Assembly: GCA_002698995.1 (NCBI GenBank)
Contig: PAAX01000011.1
Coordinates: 1-64,000 of the forward strand
Length of the DNA stretch: 64,000 nucleotides
Origin: Ignavibacteriota bacterium
GTDB lineage: Bacteria > Bacteroidota > Ignavibacteria > Ignavibacteriales > Melioribacteraceae
Direction: 5' to 3'
The position numbers were made by a program, and so were the translations under genes. Each line of letters begins with the position of its first letter. Within the stretch, counting starts at the first letter, position 1. The notes under the pieces were generated by a model. The model had not been told where the DNA came from, did not search any database, and saw nothing but the letters and a program-made list of their open reading frames with translations. Below, piece after piece: positions 25,952 through 35,017 of this stretch.

Positions 25952-28198
25952 TTAAGATTTTAATTCAGCTTTTGGTTTTTTATTTTTTTGATCAGGTCTA
26001 GAGTAATAATAATAATATTTATAATAAGAACCGTATCCACTTCTATACATAAATCTATTTAATACAACTCCGATAAATGATCCATGATCGTGTGTTAATA
26101 ATTCAACTGATTTTTCCAATAAATCATTTTCAGTAATGTTTGCCGAAGCAACAAGAACGGTAGCGTCAACCATTCTAGATAGAATTTCAGAATCAGTTAC
26201 GGCAATAACCGGAGGTGAATCAAGAATAACAACATCATAAAGTGATTTTAATTTTTCTAAGAATTTTTCCATCTGAGGTGAACCTAAAATTTCAGAAGGA
26301 TTTGGAGGAATAGTTCCGGCTGTTATAAAGTCTAAATTTTCGATTTCACTAGTTCTAACAATTTCCTCATATTCAGCCTGCCCGAAGAAATAATCTGTAA
26401 AGCCTGGGAATCTCTGAGCTTTAAAGACATTATGCATTCTAGGTTTTCTTAAATCGCAGTCAACTACAACTGTTCTTTTATTGGTATAAGCAAAACTTCC
26501 AGCTAAGTTTACGGAAACTGTAGTTTTTCCTTCTTTTGGAGTTGAGGAAGTAACTAAAATAGTTTTTAATGCATCAGGTCTAATTTTTGAGAATTGAATT
26601 CTTGTTCTTAATGCTCTGAAAGCTTCACTAGGGATAGAATCCGGTCTTTTAGCCACAATAAATTCAAATTCTTTATGATCTTCCGATCCCACACCTTCAA
26701 TTTCAGGAATCCATGTAAGCAAGTTTATATTTTTATTTTGAATATCTTCAGGTGTTTTTACTGTAGAATCAAAATAATTTCTAACAAAGGCAAAACCTAA
26801 TCCCATACCGGTTCCAAGTACAATTCCGACTAAAACTATCAACATTCTATTTGGTTTAGAAGGTTTGGTTGCTCGTCTTGCTTGATCTACAATAATTACA
26901 TTTCCGGGAGTTGATTGTTCATTAATTAAAGCCTCTTGATATTTTTCTTCTACAAGAAGATATAATTTCTCGTAAGCTTCTCTTTCTCTTTGAAGTCTTG
27001 CTAAATCAATTGTTCTCTCCGGAAGTTGATTAAATCTTCTTTCATAATTTTTAACAATCTTATCCAATTCATTATAAGAAGCTTTATAGGCATTATATTT
27101 AACTTCTTCTTCAAGTTTTTTGAGAGTTAGTTCTTTTATTTCTTCAGGAGAAGATGCGAATATACTTGCTTCATATTTTTCAAGAAGTTTATCAACCTTT
27201 TTATTTAAATCAGCTATTTTATCATCATAATATTTGGCAATTTCTTGTTCCTTATTAGTTCTATTAAGATTAGCCATTGCAAGTTCTTTATCAACCGTTA
27301 ACTTTGCGATAGAAGTTTGATACTGCTCCAATTCTTTTTGAGCTGCAAAATTTTCAATATATTTTTTTATTTCGGGATTTTGTCTATCTAATTCTTCATT
27401 ATATAATTTAAGTGTAAGCTCTGAAGACATCATTTCAATCTTAGCAGCATTTAACTGCGATTCAAACTCTGATATCAAATCAATCAAAGCCCTAGCTTGT
27501 TCATCAAGTACAACAATTCCACCCTGCTCTTGATATTTTTTCACAGCATCTTCAGCTTCACGAAGCTCATTTAACTTATCAACTCTTTGTTCTTCGAGAA
27601 AGTTTTTTACTGTAATTAATTGCAGTCTATTATAAGTTAGATTTTGTTGTTTATAAGCTTCTGCATATGAATTAGCTATTAAAGCAGCTTCAAAAGATGA
27701 GGGAGATTCAACTGAAATCTCTAAAATATCCAATCCTCTTTTCTGTTCAATGACAGCTATTTTTGATAAAAGTTCTGATAACTGAACAACAGTTTTTACT
27801 TCTGAATCCGGGGTTAAATCTAAATCTTGATTAAGTACCCAATAAAAACTATCACGAACACCAATGTTATGAAAAGTGTCAATTAATGATTTAGCTACTT
27901 TTTCCCTAATCGTATAGCTTTTCATAATTTCGATTTCATTTGCGATAAATCTGTCACTTCCAAAATCTTGAAATTCGGGCATCAAAGGAGCTTCTAAAAT
28001 ACTTCCTTGAGGTTTACTTAATTTCATAACTGTGGTTGATTTATAAATATTCTGTGCAGTTAAAGCATATAAAACAGAAACTATTAAACCTGCTGCACTA
28101 ATCAGCAAAATTGGTATAATATTTATCTTAATAAGATTTATATAATCTTTAAGAGAATTTCCTTCCTGCTCTCTATAATTCATTTCGTGGTTGTTCAC
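25952..28198 (-). CDS. Wzc-like tyrosine autokinase and chain-length regulator
   Basis: A 748-residue inner-membrane protein. An N-terminal Wzz domain with a helix at about 30-50, a long periplasmic coiled coil and a second helix near 460-480 is followed by a cytoplasmic BY-kinase. Walker A is STPKEGKTTV near 551, Walker A' is VVDCDLRKPRMH, and a DSPPV acid motif follows. The last 32 residues hold a tyrosine cluster (718, 722, 725, 726, 728-732), the usual autophosphorylation site. GTG start with GGAG six bases upstream. It should control polymer length and export together with the neighbouring SLBB proteins. Confidence 0.93.
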   Translation of the reverse strand: MNNHEMNYREQEGNSLKDYINLIKINIIPILLISAAGLIVSVLYALTAQNIYKSTTVMKLSKPQGSILEAPLMPEFQDFGSDRFIANEIEIMKSYTIREKVAKSLIDTFHNIGVRDSFYWVLNQDLDLTPDSEVKTVVQLSELLSKIAVIEQKRGLDILEISVESPSSFEAALIANSYAEAYKQQNLTYNRLQLITVKNFLEEQRVDKLNELREAEDAVKKYQEQGGIVVLDEQARALIDLISEFESQLNAAKIEMMSSELTLKLYNEELDRQNPEIKKYIENFAAQKELEQYQTSIAKLTVDKELAMANLNRTNKEQEIAKYYDDKIADLNKKVDKLLEKYEASIFASSPEEIKELTLKKLEEEVKYNAYKASYNELDKIVKNYERRFNQLPERTIDLARLQREREAYEKLYLLVEEKYQEALINEQSTPGNVIIVDQARRATKPSKPNRMLIVLVGIVLGTGMGLGFAFVRNYFDSTVKTPEDIQNKNINLLTWIPEIEGVGSEDHKEFEFIVAKRPDSIPSEAFRALRTRIQFSKIRPDALKTILVTSSTPKEGKTTVSVNLAGSFAYTNKRTVVVDCDLRKPRMHNVFKAQRFPGFTDYFFGQAEYEEIVRTSEIENLDFITAGTIPPNPSEILGSPQMEKFLEKLKSLYDVVILDSPPVIAVTDSEILSRMVDATVLVASANITENDLLEKSVELLTHDHGSFIGVVLNRFMYRSGYGSYYKYYYYYSRPDQKNKKPKAELKS

Positions 28199-28212
28199 AC
28201 TTGCTCCAAAAC

Positions 28213-28716
28213 TTATTTAAATATTAATATTGATAATGATATCATTGCTGATAATATTGATAATGCTACTTGAAGATAATCTTTGAAATAGAATCTTGGA
28301 CTACCTGGCACAACTAAAACATCGCCGGCTAATAATTCAGGAATTTGTCTGCTGGTTGTAACTAATTCATCTTCCCACATTAAATCTTCGTAATTAAATT
28401 TTAGAAGAGTTTGAGTTTTATCTTCGTTTTGTCTATAAATTCTTAATTCATCAAGATGAGCATCATCAGTAGGTCCACCAGCATATGACATCAGATCAGT
28501 TGGAGTTGTATAAATAGGTACAATATACCTTCCAGGATATTTGACAAAGCCCCATATTGATACTTTTATATTTAATGTGGTCTCATCTGAATAATCCCAA
28601 AAAGCTCCTTGGGATGTTCGCAAATTTGGACTTACGCCAATTTCATAATCTTGAACTTGCGCATTTACAGAGATCACAAATAAAAACAGAAAAATTCCAT
28701 AAAAAATGTTTTTCAT
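28213..28716 (-). CDS. Small SLBB-domain protein with C-terminal helix
   Basis: 167 residues: signal peptide (1-19), one SLBB-type domain (SIWGFVKYPGRYIVPIYTTPTDLMSYAGGP) and a C-terminal hydrophobic helix (about 147-167). It lacks the Poly_export domain of full exporters. Its position at the head of the Wzc/SLBB/Wzz operon implies a role as an accessory export or periplasmic adaptor subunit. The function is inferred from domain and context only. Confidence 0.75.
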   Translation of the reverse strand: MKNIFYGIFLFLFVISVNAQVQDYEIGVSPNLRTSQGAFWDYSDETTLNIKVSIWGFVKYPGRYIVPIYTTPTDLMSYAGGPTDDAHLDELRIYRQNEDKTQTLLKFNYEDLMWEDELVTTSRQIPELLAGDVLVVPGSPRFYFKDYLQVALSILSAMISLSILIFK

Positions 28717-28728
28717 TTTTACCCGAAT

Positions 28729-29601
28729 TTAATTTGAAATGATGAGTTTTCTAAATTTTTTGTTTCTTGTAGAAATTATACTACCTAATATTCCTATAGA
28801 AACCGCCCAGATAAACATCAGTAGATTGTTAAATAAAATCAATTTTGTAAAGCTAACATCTAAATTTAATTTAGTCAATAAAAAGAAAATTAAATTATGA
28901 AGCAGCGCACAAAAGAAAAAAGCTAAAAGTCCGAGTAAAAACCCATTTAAAATTATCGGAATACGAAGTGATGTATTTGCTGCTCCAACTAATATCATAG
29001 TGTTTAAGTTTTCAGAATTACTTTTTATTATAACGTTTTCTGTTACATAAACTAGTGAAAGTCCGGTGATTACAAGTAAAAATGATATTATTACAATAAA
29101 TATTTTTGATGAATCAATAAAGTATAGAATTCTGCTTAGTATATCAGAATCAAACTGAACTTCATCTATGTAAGGAATCAACAGTAAATTTTTAGAGATA
29201 TTATTCAGATTATTTTCAGTGAAATTTTTATTCTTAAGTGTAACAATTAGCGAAGCAGGTAAAGGATTAAAATCTAATATATCCTTAAACTCTTCACCAT
29301 TCTGCTCAATAAAATTTTTAATTGCTTCGTCTTTTGATACATAAGCAATTTTTTCTGTTTCAATTACCTTGTTAACTTTCTGTGATATTTCTTTTAGCTG
29401 ATTATCATTCAATTCTTGGGTTAAATAGATATGTATATTAAATTGATTTAAAAGGTAATTATCAATTTTGCTGGATAGTATAAATGAGTTGACTGCAACC
29501 AACGTAAAGAAAGTTGAAATACAAATCACAAAGACTGCTAAAAAGCTTAACAGTCTTGCATACTTAAAAACCCGCAATGATTCTTTTAAATAGAAAAACA
29601 T
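28729..29601 (-). CDS. ftsX: Cell-division protein FtsX
   Basis: A 290-residue four-helix permease of the FtsX family. A cytoplasmic FYLKESLRVF start precedes TM1. A large extracytoplasmic domain follows, with the typical IYLTQELNDNQLKEI, YVSKDEAIKNF and NPLPASLIVTLK strands, then three TM helices. With FtsE it forms an ABC-type complex that controls cell-wall hydrolases at division. No ftsE is adjacent. ATG at 29601 lies four bases after the upstream stop; an in-frame TTG at 29625 would overlap the upstream gene and is less likely. Confidence 0.9.
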   Translation of the reverse strand: MFFYLKESLRVFKYARLLSFLAVFVICISTFFTLVAVNSFILSSKIDNYLLNQFNIHIYLTQELNDNQLKEISQKVNKVIETEKIAYVSKDEAIKNFIEQNGEEFKDILDFNPLPASLIVTLKNKNFTENNLNNISKNLLLIPYIDEVQFDSDILSRILYFIDSSKIFIVIISFLLVITGLSLVYVTENVIIKSNSENLNTMILVGAANTSLRIPIILNGFLLGLLAFFFCALLHNLIFFLLTKLNLDVSFTKLILFNNLLMFIWAVSIGILGSIISTRNKKFRKLIISN

Positions 29602-29605
29602 CAGC

Positions 29606-30097
29606 CTAAAAATTTGATTCGTCAATCCATTTGGATATTTTCCAAATGCCTTCTTTTTTTTCTAAACTTAAATTTACTCTTCCATCAACAAATATAATAT
29701 CTGTAGGATTAAAAGTAATAGTAAGATTAAAACTTCTAATTATATTTGTTGAGTCGCTGGTAATTGCAACAATATTATTCCAAACCAAGTCGAGCTTTTG
29801 AGAATTGCGGAAAAGACCATCAGTTACCTTCATCTCTTCCTCTCTTCCCCAAGAAATATCAACTCCTTGATCATAATCTCTATAAGTAAAAATAAATTCA
29901 TTCGATAAAAGATTTCCATATATCGTAGTATCTTTAAAAGTATAAGCATATTGAAAATTCTGGAATACTCCGTCGACTGAGGTCTGATCACTTATTAATG
30001 AGCCGCTCGAATTTAATTCAGTATCCAACTCAGGTGCAAAAGGATTAACACATGACATTAAAAAAAGGAAAGGAATTATTTGAAATACTTTTTTCAA
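29606..30097 (-). CDS. Lipoprotein of unknown function
   Basis: 163 residues with a lipoprotein signal ending FLMSC (Cys16). The mature part ends VNLSLEKKEGIWKISKWIDES, a pattern common in NTF2-like or DUF-type lipoproteins that report a small beta-cone. It overlaps the preceding lipoprotein gene by 4 bases and precedes ftsX by 4, so it is translationally coupled in the recR-to-ftsX run. It shares a general layout with the neighbour (signal, about 45 variable residues, beta-rich end). Confidence 0.7.
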   Translation of the reverse strand: MKKVFQIIPFLFLMSCVNPFAPELDTELNSSGSLISDQTSVDGVFQNFQYAYTFKDTTIYGNLLSNEFIFTYRDYDQGVDISWGREEEMKVTDGLFRNSQKLDLVWNNIVAITSDSTNIIRSFNLTITFNPTDIIFVDGRVNLSLEKKEGIWKISKWIDESNF

Positions 30098-30666
30098 TAG
30101 AATCTTCCCTTTAAATCACTCCATGATGAAAAACCTTCAATTCCAATATCTTCCCAGTTTAGAATTACCCAGTAATTTCGTGAATCTAAAATTATTGTAA
30201 AAATTGCAGTTCCTCTATATTCGGAAGGAATTGAATTATCGACTGGAGAAATGATAATTCTATAATCATATTGAAAAGTAGCCGAACTTCCTTGAATATT
30301 TTGGAATTCGTTAAACAATTCAAGAATAACAGCACTCTCATCATTAACACTTGTTTTAAGATTATTAAAGTACTGCTGTTCAGAACTTCTTTCCCAATTT
30401 GATAAAGCCGGATAATTTTGAAGTGATGAAGCATTAGGTATAAAAATGAATTCACTTTCTGTTAATGTTGGATCAATTAAGCACTGCATATAATTTTCAA
30501 CAATTTTTTCTCTTAGAGAGCTTTTGAGATTATTAAATAATATTTCCGGAGTTGTTGGTGTTACAAACTCAGTTCTTCCGGTGTTTGGATTTTCGGGCTC
30601 TCTTGTTTCAAAAACATCACAAGTAGTAACTAATATTAATAAAAAAATTACCAGAAACTTTTTCAT
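30094..30666 (-). CDS. Lipoprotein of unknown function
   Basis: 190 residues with a lipoprotein signal ending VTTC (Cys16). After a proline/threonine-rich linker comes LFNNLKSSLREKIVENYMQCL, then beta strands ending NYWVILNWEDI. The form resembles the neighbouring lipoprotein, suggesting an old duplication, though similarity is weak. It overlaps the methyltransferase gene by 4 bases. No catalytic motif is seen. Confidence 0.7.
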   Translation of the reverse strand: MKKFLVIFLLILVTTCDVFETREPENPNTGRTEFVTPTTPEILFNNLKSSLREKIVENYMQCLIDPTLTESEFIFIPNASSLQNYPALSNWERSSEQQYFNNLKTSVNDESAVILELFNEFQNIQGSSATFQYDYRIIISPVDNSIPSEYRGTAIFTIILDSRNYWVILNWEDIGIEGFSSWSDLKGRFY

Positions 30667-31394
30667 AGTGTAAAGAAAATAACTAATCTTTCTGAAAGTT
30701 CTTCATCAAAATTATTTCCATCATAATTCCCAAAAATAAATCTAGGTTTGTATCCAAACTTACCGAAATGATCTATGATTTCATCTTTCGAATAGAGCTT
30801 TACCGATTCATAAAATTTATCAGTCTTACTGTTTTGAATAAAAATCTCTTTTACTATTCTTTTATTTTTTATCTCTCTCTTCTCTGAAATTCTTATTCCG
30901 TTAACTTCCCTTTCAGAACTGGGAATTAAATTCTTTTCCAAATAGAATTGATTAAAATAATCGAATACAAAAAATCCATCTTTCCTTAAAAATTTTGATG
31001 AGTTTTTAACAAAAGAAAAGTTTTCTTCATCCGACTCGAAGTAACCAAAACTTGTAAATAAATTACTTATCAAATCAAATTTATTTTTGAAGCATACATT
31101 TCTTATATCTGCTCTTAAAAGGAATGCATTATTAAAATCGATTAAGTTTTCTTTTGCTCTAAGTAGGAGAGTTTTGCTTAAATCAAACCCAACTACATTC
31201 ATAGTTTTATCTGCAAAGATTTGAGAGTGTCTTCCAAAACCGCATGCAGCATCTAAAACCCAGCTTTTCTGTTTTAAATTTGTTTTTGATATTATTAAAT
31301 CGATGAGTTTATTAGCGTCTGAAATGTTTCTATGATTGTAAACTGTCTGATAAAAATCAGATGCAAACCAATCAACAAACCAATTTTTTGTCAT
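30663..31394 (-). CDS. Class I SAM-dependent methyltransferase
   Basis: A 243-residue Rossmann-fold methyltransferase. Motif I is VLDAACGFGRHS (about 46-57), a post-I acidic strand NVVGFDLSKTLL follows, and FDLISNLFTSFGYF is motif IV-like. The C-terminal half has beta strands typical of small-molecule or tRNA methyltransferases of the UbiE/YcgJ type. The substrate is unknown. It overlaps recR by 4 bases and the lipoprotein gene by 4. Confidence 0.85.
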   Translation of the reverse strand: MTKNWFVDWFASDFYQTVYNHRNISDANKLIDLIISKTNLKQKSWVLDAACGFGRHSQIFADKTMNVVGFDLSKTLLLRAKENLIDFNNAFLLRADIRNVCFKNKFDLISNLFTSFGYFESDEENFSFVKNSSKFLRKDGFFVFDYFNQFYLEKNLIPSSEREVNGIRISEKREIKNKRIVKEIFIQNSKTDKFYESVKLYSKDEIIDHFGKFGYKPRFIFGNYDGNNFDEELSERLVIFFTL

Positions 31395-31987
31395 ATTGAA
31401 CTTCGGTTAATTACTGCTCTTCCAATTGTAGCTTCATCTGCAAATTCAAGATCACCTCCAATCGGTAAACCTCTTGCTATTCTTGTAACATTAATTCCCA
31501 AAGGCTTAATTCTTTTAGCAAGAAATAAAGAAGTAGCTTCCCCTTCCGTATCGGGATTAAGAGCAAGAATTATTTCATTAATTTTTTCTTTTTCTAATCT
31601 GTCGAATAACTCTTTAATTTTCAGAGATTCAGGATCTGTACCGCTAAGTGGAGATAGGACTCCACCCAGAACATGATAAAGTCCATTGTATTCATTTGTT
31701 TTTTCAATTGCAATTACATCGCTTGCTTCTTCAACAACACAAATAACAGTTCTATCTCTTTTAACACTTTTACAAATATCACATAAATCATCGGTAGATA
31801 TATTAAAACAATCCTTACAAAATTTTATTTTTTCTTTTAAGTCCTTTAAAGAATTTAAAAGATTGTTCACATTGTTTATATCACTCTTTAATACATGAAG
31901 TGCTAATCTTTGAGCTGTTTTTCTTCCGATACCAGGAAGTTTGCTTAGTTCTTCAATTGCAATTTGTAATGGCTCTGCTATTAACAA
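31391..31987 (-). CDS. recR: Recombination mediator RecR
   Basis: 198 residues, the usual length. A helix-hairpin-helix start (LSKLPGIGRKTAQRLALH) precedes a zinc finger with Cys57, Cys60, Cys69 and Cys72, then a Toprim domain (TVICVVEEASDVIAIEK) and the Walker-B-like C-terminal region. It works with RecO and RecF in loading RecA at gaps. The start is TTG at 31987, just after the YbaB stop; the ybaB-recR pairing is widely conserved. Confidence 0.95.
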   Translation of the reverse strand: MLIAEPLQIAIEELSKLPGIGRKTAQRLALHVLKSDINNVNNLLNSLKDLKEKIKFCKDCFNISTDDLCDICKSVKRDRTVICVVEEASDVIAIEKTNEYNGLYHVLGGVLSPLSGTDPESLKIKELFDRLEKEKINEIILALNPDTEGEATSLFLAKRIKPLGINVTRIARGLPIGGDLEFADEATIGRAVINRSSI

Positions 31988-31989
31988 TA

Positions 31990-32313
31990 TTAGAATCCCG
32001 GAATATTTAATCCTGGAGGAATCATTCCTTTAGTTACATTTGCTAATTCTTCTTCAGCCATTTTTCCAGCAGCTTCAAGAGCTTTATTAACTGCGGCAAC
32101 AACCAAATCTTCCAACATCTCTTTTTCTTCTGGATTAATAACTTCTTGACCAATTTCAATCTTTACAATTTCTTTCTTCCCGTTAGCAGTAACTTTAACA
32201 ATTCCGCCGCCGCTTTCAGCATCTATAGTTTTATTCCCTAATTCATTTTGAACTCTTTCCATCTCAGCTTGCATTTTCTGAATTTGCTTCATCATGCCGC
32301 CCATTCCTTTCAT
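31990..32313 (-). CDS. YbaB/EbfC family nucleoid-associated protein
   Basis: 107 residues. A basic, methionine-rich start (GGMMKQIQKMQAEMERVQNEL) is followed by the family core with GGGIVKVTANGKKEIVKIEI and a helical end. The family forms dimers that bind DNA without strong sequence preference. It is directly upstream of recR, the classic arrangement. ATG follows GGAGG. Confidence 0.93.
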   Translation of the reverse strand: MKGMGGMMKQIQKMQAEMERVQNELGNKTIDAESGGGIVKVTANGKKEIVKIEIGQEVINPEEKEMLEDLVVAAVNKALEAAGKMAEEELANVTKGMIPPGLNIPGF

Positions 32314-32438
32314 ATTCCCTCCAATTATTTTCTTTATTATTTTAAACAGTCAACAAAATTAACAAAATATTATTTCACAAAGAAATTAAATGAAATTTAT
32401 GCTAAATTTAGAGTTTAATTTAAGAGAACAGAAAAACT

Positions 32439-33083
32439 ATGCTAACTAAATATGGATACAATACACTTGGAGTAATTTCGATTGTAGTGTTTGTTCTTTT
32501 TGCACTCGGAATTTTCTTAAGTAATCCTTATATAAAATATACTTTGATTGTAATAGGAGTTTTTCTATTAGTATTTTCACTCAATTTTTTTAGAGATCCG
32601 GATAGAACTATTCCGAAGGGAGAAAACATAATTGTTTCTCCAGCTGATGGTAAAGTATTGCTGATTAAAGAGGTGTTACCAAATAGATTTATAGATGAAC
32701 CCTCCTGGCAGATTTCAGTGTTTATGTCACCATTAAATGTACATGTTAATAGAATACCAATAGATGGTAAAGTAGCTTATGTTAAATATGTTGAAGGTGA
32801 ATACTTAGTTGCTTATCACGATAAAGCTGATGAAAGAAATGAAAGAAGTGAAATTGGTATTGAAAGTAGTCATGGTAAGGTTTTCTTTACGCAGGTAGCC
32901 GGGTATGTTGCAAGACGAATTGTTTATGAATTGAAAGAAGGAGATAATGTTAAAATGGGTGATAGATTTGGTATGATAAAATTCGGCAGCAGAGTTGATG
33001 TTATAGTTCCTAAAAAATGGAATATTAAAGTTAAAGAAGGTGATATTGTTACAGCCGGCGAAACCATTCTATATGAGTTATAA
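32439..33083 (+). CDS. psd: Phosphatidylserine decarboxylase, short form
   Basis: 214-residue proenzyme, the short archaeal-type PSD. Two N-terminal membrane helices precede RDPDRTIP, SPADGKV, SPLNVHVNR and the self-cleavage site KFGSRVDV, where Ser184 becomes the pyruvoyl group. It converts phosphatidylserine to phosphatidylethanolamine. The next gene is pssA with no gap, so the two steps of PE synthesis are coupled. It is divergent from the YbaB gene. Confidence 0.95.
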   Translation: MLTKYGYNTLGVISIVVFVLFALGIFLSNPYIKYTLIVIGVFLLVFSLNFFRDPDRTIPKGENIIVSPADGKVLLIKEVLPNRFIDEPSWQISVFMSPLNVHVNRIPIDGKVAYVKYVEGEYLVAYHDKADERNERSEIGIESSHGKVFFTQVAGYVARRIVYELKEGDNVKMGDRFGMIKFGSRVDVIVPKKWNIKVKEGDIVTAGETILYEL

Positions 33084-33827
33084 ATGAGCAAAATAAAATT
33101 CTCTCGTTCTTATTTACCTAATTCGGTAACGGCACTTAATGTTTTCTGTGGATTTGCATCAATCGTATTTGCTTCTCAAGGTGATTTCTACTTAAGTGCT
33201 ATATTAATTTTTCTAGCAGCCTTTTTTGATTTAATTGACGGTTTGATTGCAAGAATGATCGGAACATCAAGTCAATTTGGTGTTGAATTAGATTCTCTTT
33301 CAGATGTGGTAAGTTTTGGAGCTGCTCCTGCTTATTTATTATACAGCATAAATCTATATCAGATTGATTATTTAGGAATTGTATTCAGTTCATTCCTTTT
33401 AATATTCGGAGCCTTAAGACTGGCAAGATTCAACAGCCAAATTGTTGATATAAATACAAAAGCTGATTTCAAAGGCTTACCGATTCCAATTTCTGCATCA
33501 GTTGTTGGTTCATTAATAATTACGTTTCCTGAAGAGGTTCTAAAAAATGAAGAGATAACAAACTATCTCATAATGTTAATTATTTCTCTTTCTTATTTGA
33601 TGGTTTGCAATATAAAATATGATGCTCTTCCCAAACCAAAAATTGAAGTTATAAAAAAGCGTCCAGTATTCTTTTTGTTTGTCTTAGTTGGATTAATATT
33701 TTTGATTGCAACAAGCGGTAAAGGAGCATTTTATATATTTATTTCATTTGTCCTTTTTGGTATTTTGCGTCATGTTTATTATCAAGTTTTTCAGCAGAAA
33801 GAAAAATTCCCAAATAAATCTAATTAA
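33084..33827 (+). CDS. pssA: CDP-diacylglycerol-serine O-phosphatidyltransferase
   Basis: 247-residue integral membrane enzyme. The CDP-alcohol phosphatidyltransferase motif is complete: Asp49, Asp52-Gly53, Ala56-Arg57, Gly66, Asp70 and Asp74. The start PNSVTALNVFCGF is typical of PssA. It makes phosphatidylserine for the decarboxylase encoded immediately upstream. About eight hydrophobic helices are visible. Confidence 0.95.
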   Translation: MSKIKFSRSYLPNSVTALNVFCGFASIVFASQGDFYLSAILIFLAAFFDLIDGLIARMIGTSSQFGVELDSLSDVVSFGAAPAYLLYSINLYQIDYLGIVFSSFLLIFGALRLARFNSQIVDINTKADFKGLPIPISASVVGSLIITFPEEVLKNEEITNYLIMLIISLSYLMVCNIKYDALPKPKIEVIKKRPVFFLFVLVGLIFLIATSGKGAFYIFISFVLFGILRHVYYQVFQQKEKFPNKSN

Positions 33828-33850
33828 TGAAATTAAACAAAGGTGCATAA

Positions 33851-34099
33851 TTGTATAAGGCTACGGTAATTGTAAAAAGAAGACCTAAAATTTTAGATCC
33901 ACAAGGAAAAGCTGCCGAACAAGGTGCTAAACTGCTTGGATTTAATAATGTAAGCAAAACTAGAATTGGAAAGTATATCGAATTTTTTGTGAATACTCCA
34001 ACTCTTGAAGAAGCTGAAAAAGAAGTTAAGGAGTATTCGGAAAAACTTTTATCAAATCCAATTATGGAAGATTTTGAATTTAAAATTGAGAAAGCCTAA
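33851..34099 (+). CDS. purS: Phosphoribosylformylglycinamidine synthase subunit PurS
   Basis: 82 residues. The fold signature [25 protein letters not shown] is clear. PurS bridges PurL and PurQ in the FGAM synthetase complex of de novo purine synthesis. It starts at TTG with AAAGGTG six bases upstream, and its stop overlaps the purQ start by one base. purL is not in the window. Confidence 0.95.
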   Translation: MYKATVIVKRRPKILDPQGKAAEQGAKLLGFNNVSKTRIGKYIEFFVNTPTLEEAEKEVKEYSEKLLSNPIMEDFEFKIEKA

Positions 34100-34794
34100 T
34101 GAAACCTAAATTTGGAGTAGTTGTTTTCCCAGGTTCAAATTGCGATCATGATGCATACTTTGCAGTAAAAAAGATTTTAGGTTATGATGCTGAGTTTTTG
34201 TGGCATAAAGAAACTGATTTGAAAAACTCTGATGTAATTATACTTCCAGGCGGATTTTCATACGGAGATTATCTTAGAACCGGTTCTATTGCCCGCTTCT
34301 CCCCTATTATGAATTCTGTTATTGATTTTGCTAATAAAGGGGGTTATGTTATTGGAATATGTAATGGTTTTCAAATTTTATTGGAAGCAGGTTTATTGCC
34401 AGGAGCAATGCAGCAAAATGAATCGTTAAAATTTATTTGTGAAGATGTTTATTTATCTGTAAAGAATAAAGATACTGTTTTTACCAAATCAATTGATACA
34501 GAAATTCTAAAAATTCCGATAGCACATGGTGAAGGAAATTATTTTGCAGATGATGATACATTAAAGGAATTAGAAGATAATGAACAGATAGTTTTCCAAT
34601 ATTCTTCACAAGATAATAATATTGATAAAAAATATAATCCCAATGGTTCATTATTAAATATTGCCGGTATTGTTAACAAAAGAAAAAATGTACTAGGTAT
34701 GATGCCCCATCCGGAACGAAGCTGTGATCCGATTTTAAGGAAAACCGATGGACAAAAGATTTTTAAATCAATAGCAGAAAATATTTTTAATTAA
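34099..34794 (+). CDS. purQ: FGAM synthase glutaminase subunit PurQ
   Basis: 231-residue class I glutamine amidotransferase that supplies ammonia to PurL. Start [16 protein letters not shown]. The nucleophile is Cys88 in GICNGFQ, with the His-x-Glu of MPHPERS completing the triad and the [11 protein letters not shown] loop typical of PurQ. It overlaps purS by one base (TAATG). Confidence 0.96.
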   Translation: MKPKFGVVVFPGSNCDHDAYFAVKKILGYDAEFLWHKETDLKNSDVIILPGGFSYGDYLRTGSIARFSPIMNSVIDFANKGGYVIGICNGFQILLEAGLLPGAMQQNESLKFICEDVYLSVKNKDTVFTKSIDTEILKIPIAHGEGNYFADDDTLKELEDNEQIVFQYSSQDNNIDKKYNPNGSLLNIAGIVNKRKNVLGMMPHPERSCDPILRKTDGQKIFKSIAENIFN

Positions 34795-34803
34795 GGAGTT
34801 AAA

Positions 34804-35004
34804 ATGTTTGGAAATATAGGTGCTTGGGAAATAATAGTAATTGTTCTTGTAATTTTGATTTTCTTTGGTGCTAAAAAAATTCCTGAACTTGCTCAAGGAA
34901 TCGGCAAGGGTATGAAGGAATTTAAAAAAGCAATTAAAGATGTTGAAGATGACATCAAAGTAACCGATAACGATAAGAAAGATTCAACTAAAGATAAATC
35001 TTAA
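34804..35004 (+). CDS. tatA: Twin-arginine translocase subunit TatA/TatE
   Basis: 66 residues. One N-terminal helix (IGAWEIIVIVLVILIFFG), the hinge FGAKKIPELAQGIGKG, then an amphipathic helix and a charged Asp/Lys tail. It forms the pore of the Tat export system for folded proteins. It sits between purQ and gatA, with no tatC in view. GGAG lies just before the ATG. Confidence 0.92.
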   Translation: MFGNIGAWEIIVIVLVILIFFGAKKIPELAQGIGKGMKEFKKAIKDVEDDIKVTDNDKKDSTKDKS

Positions 35005-35017
35005 AAGGTAGATCATA

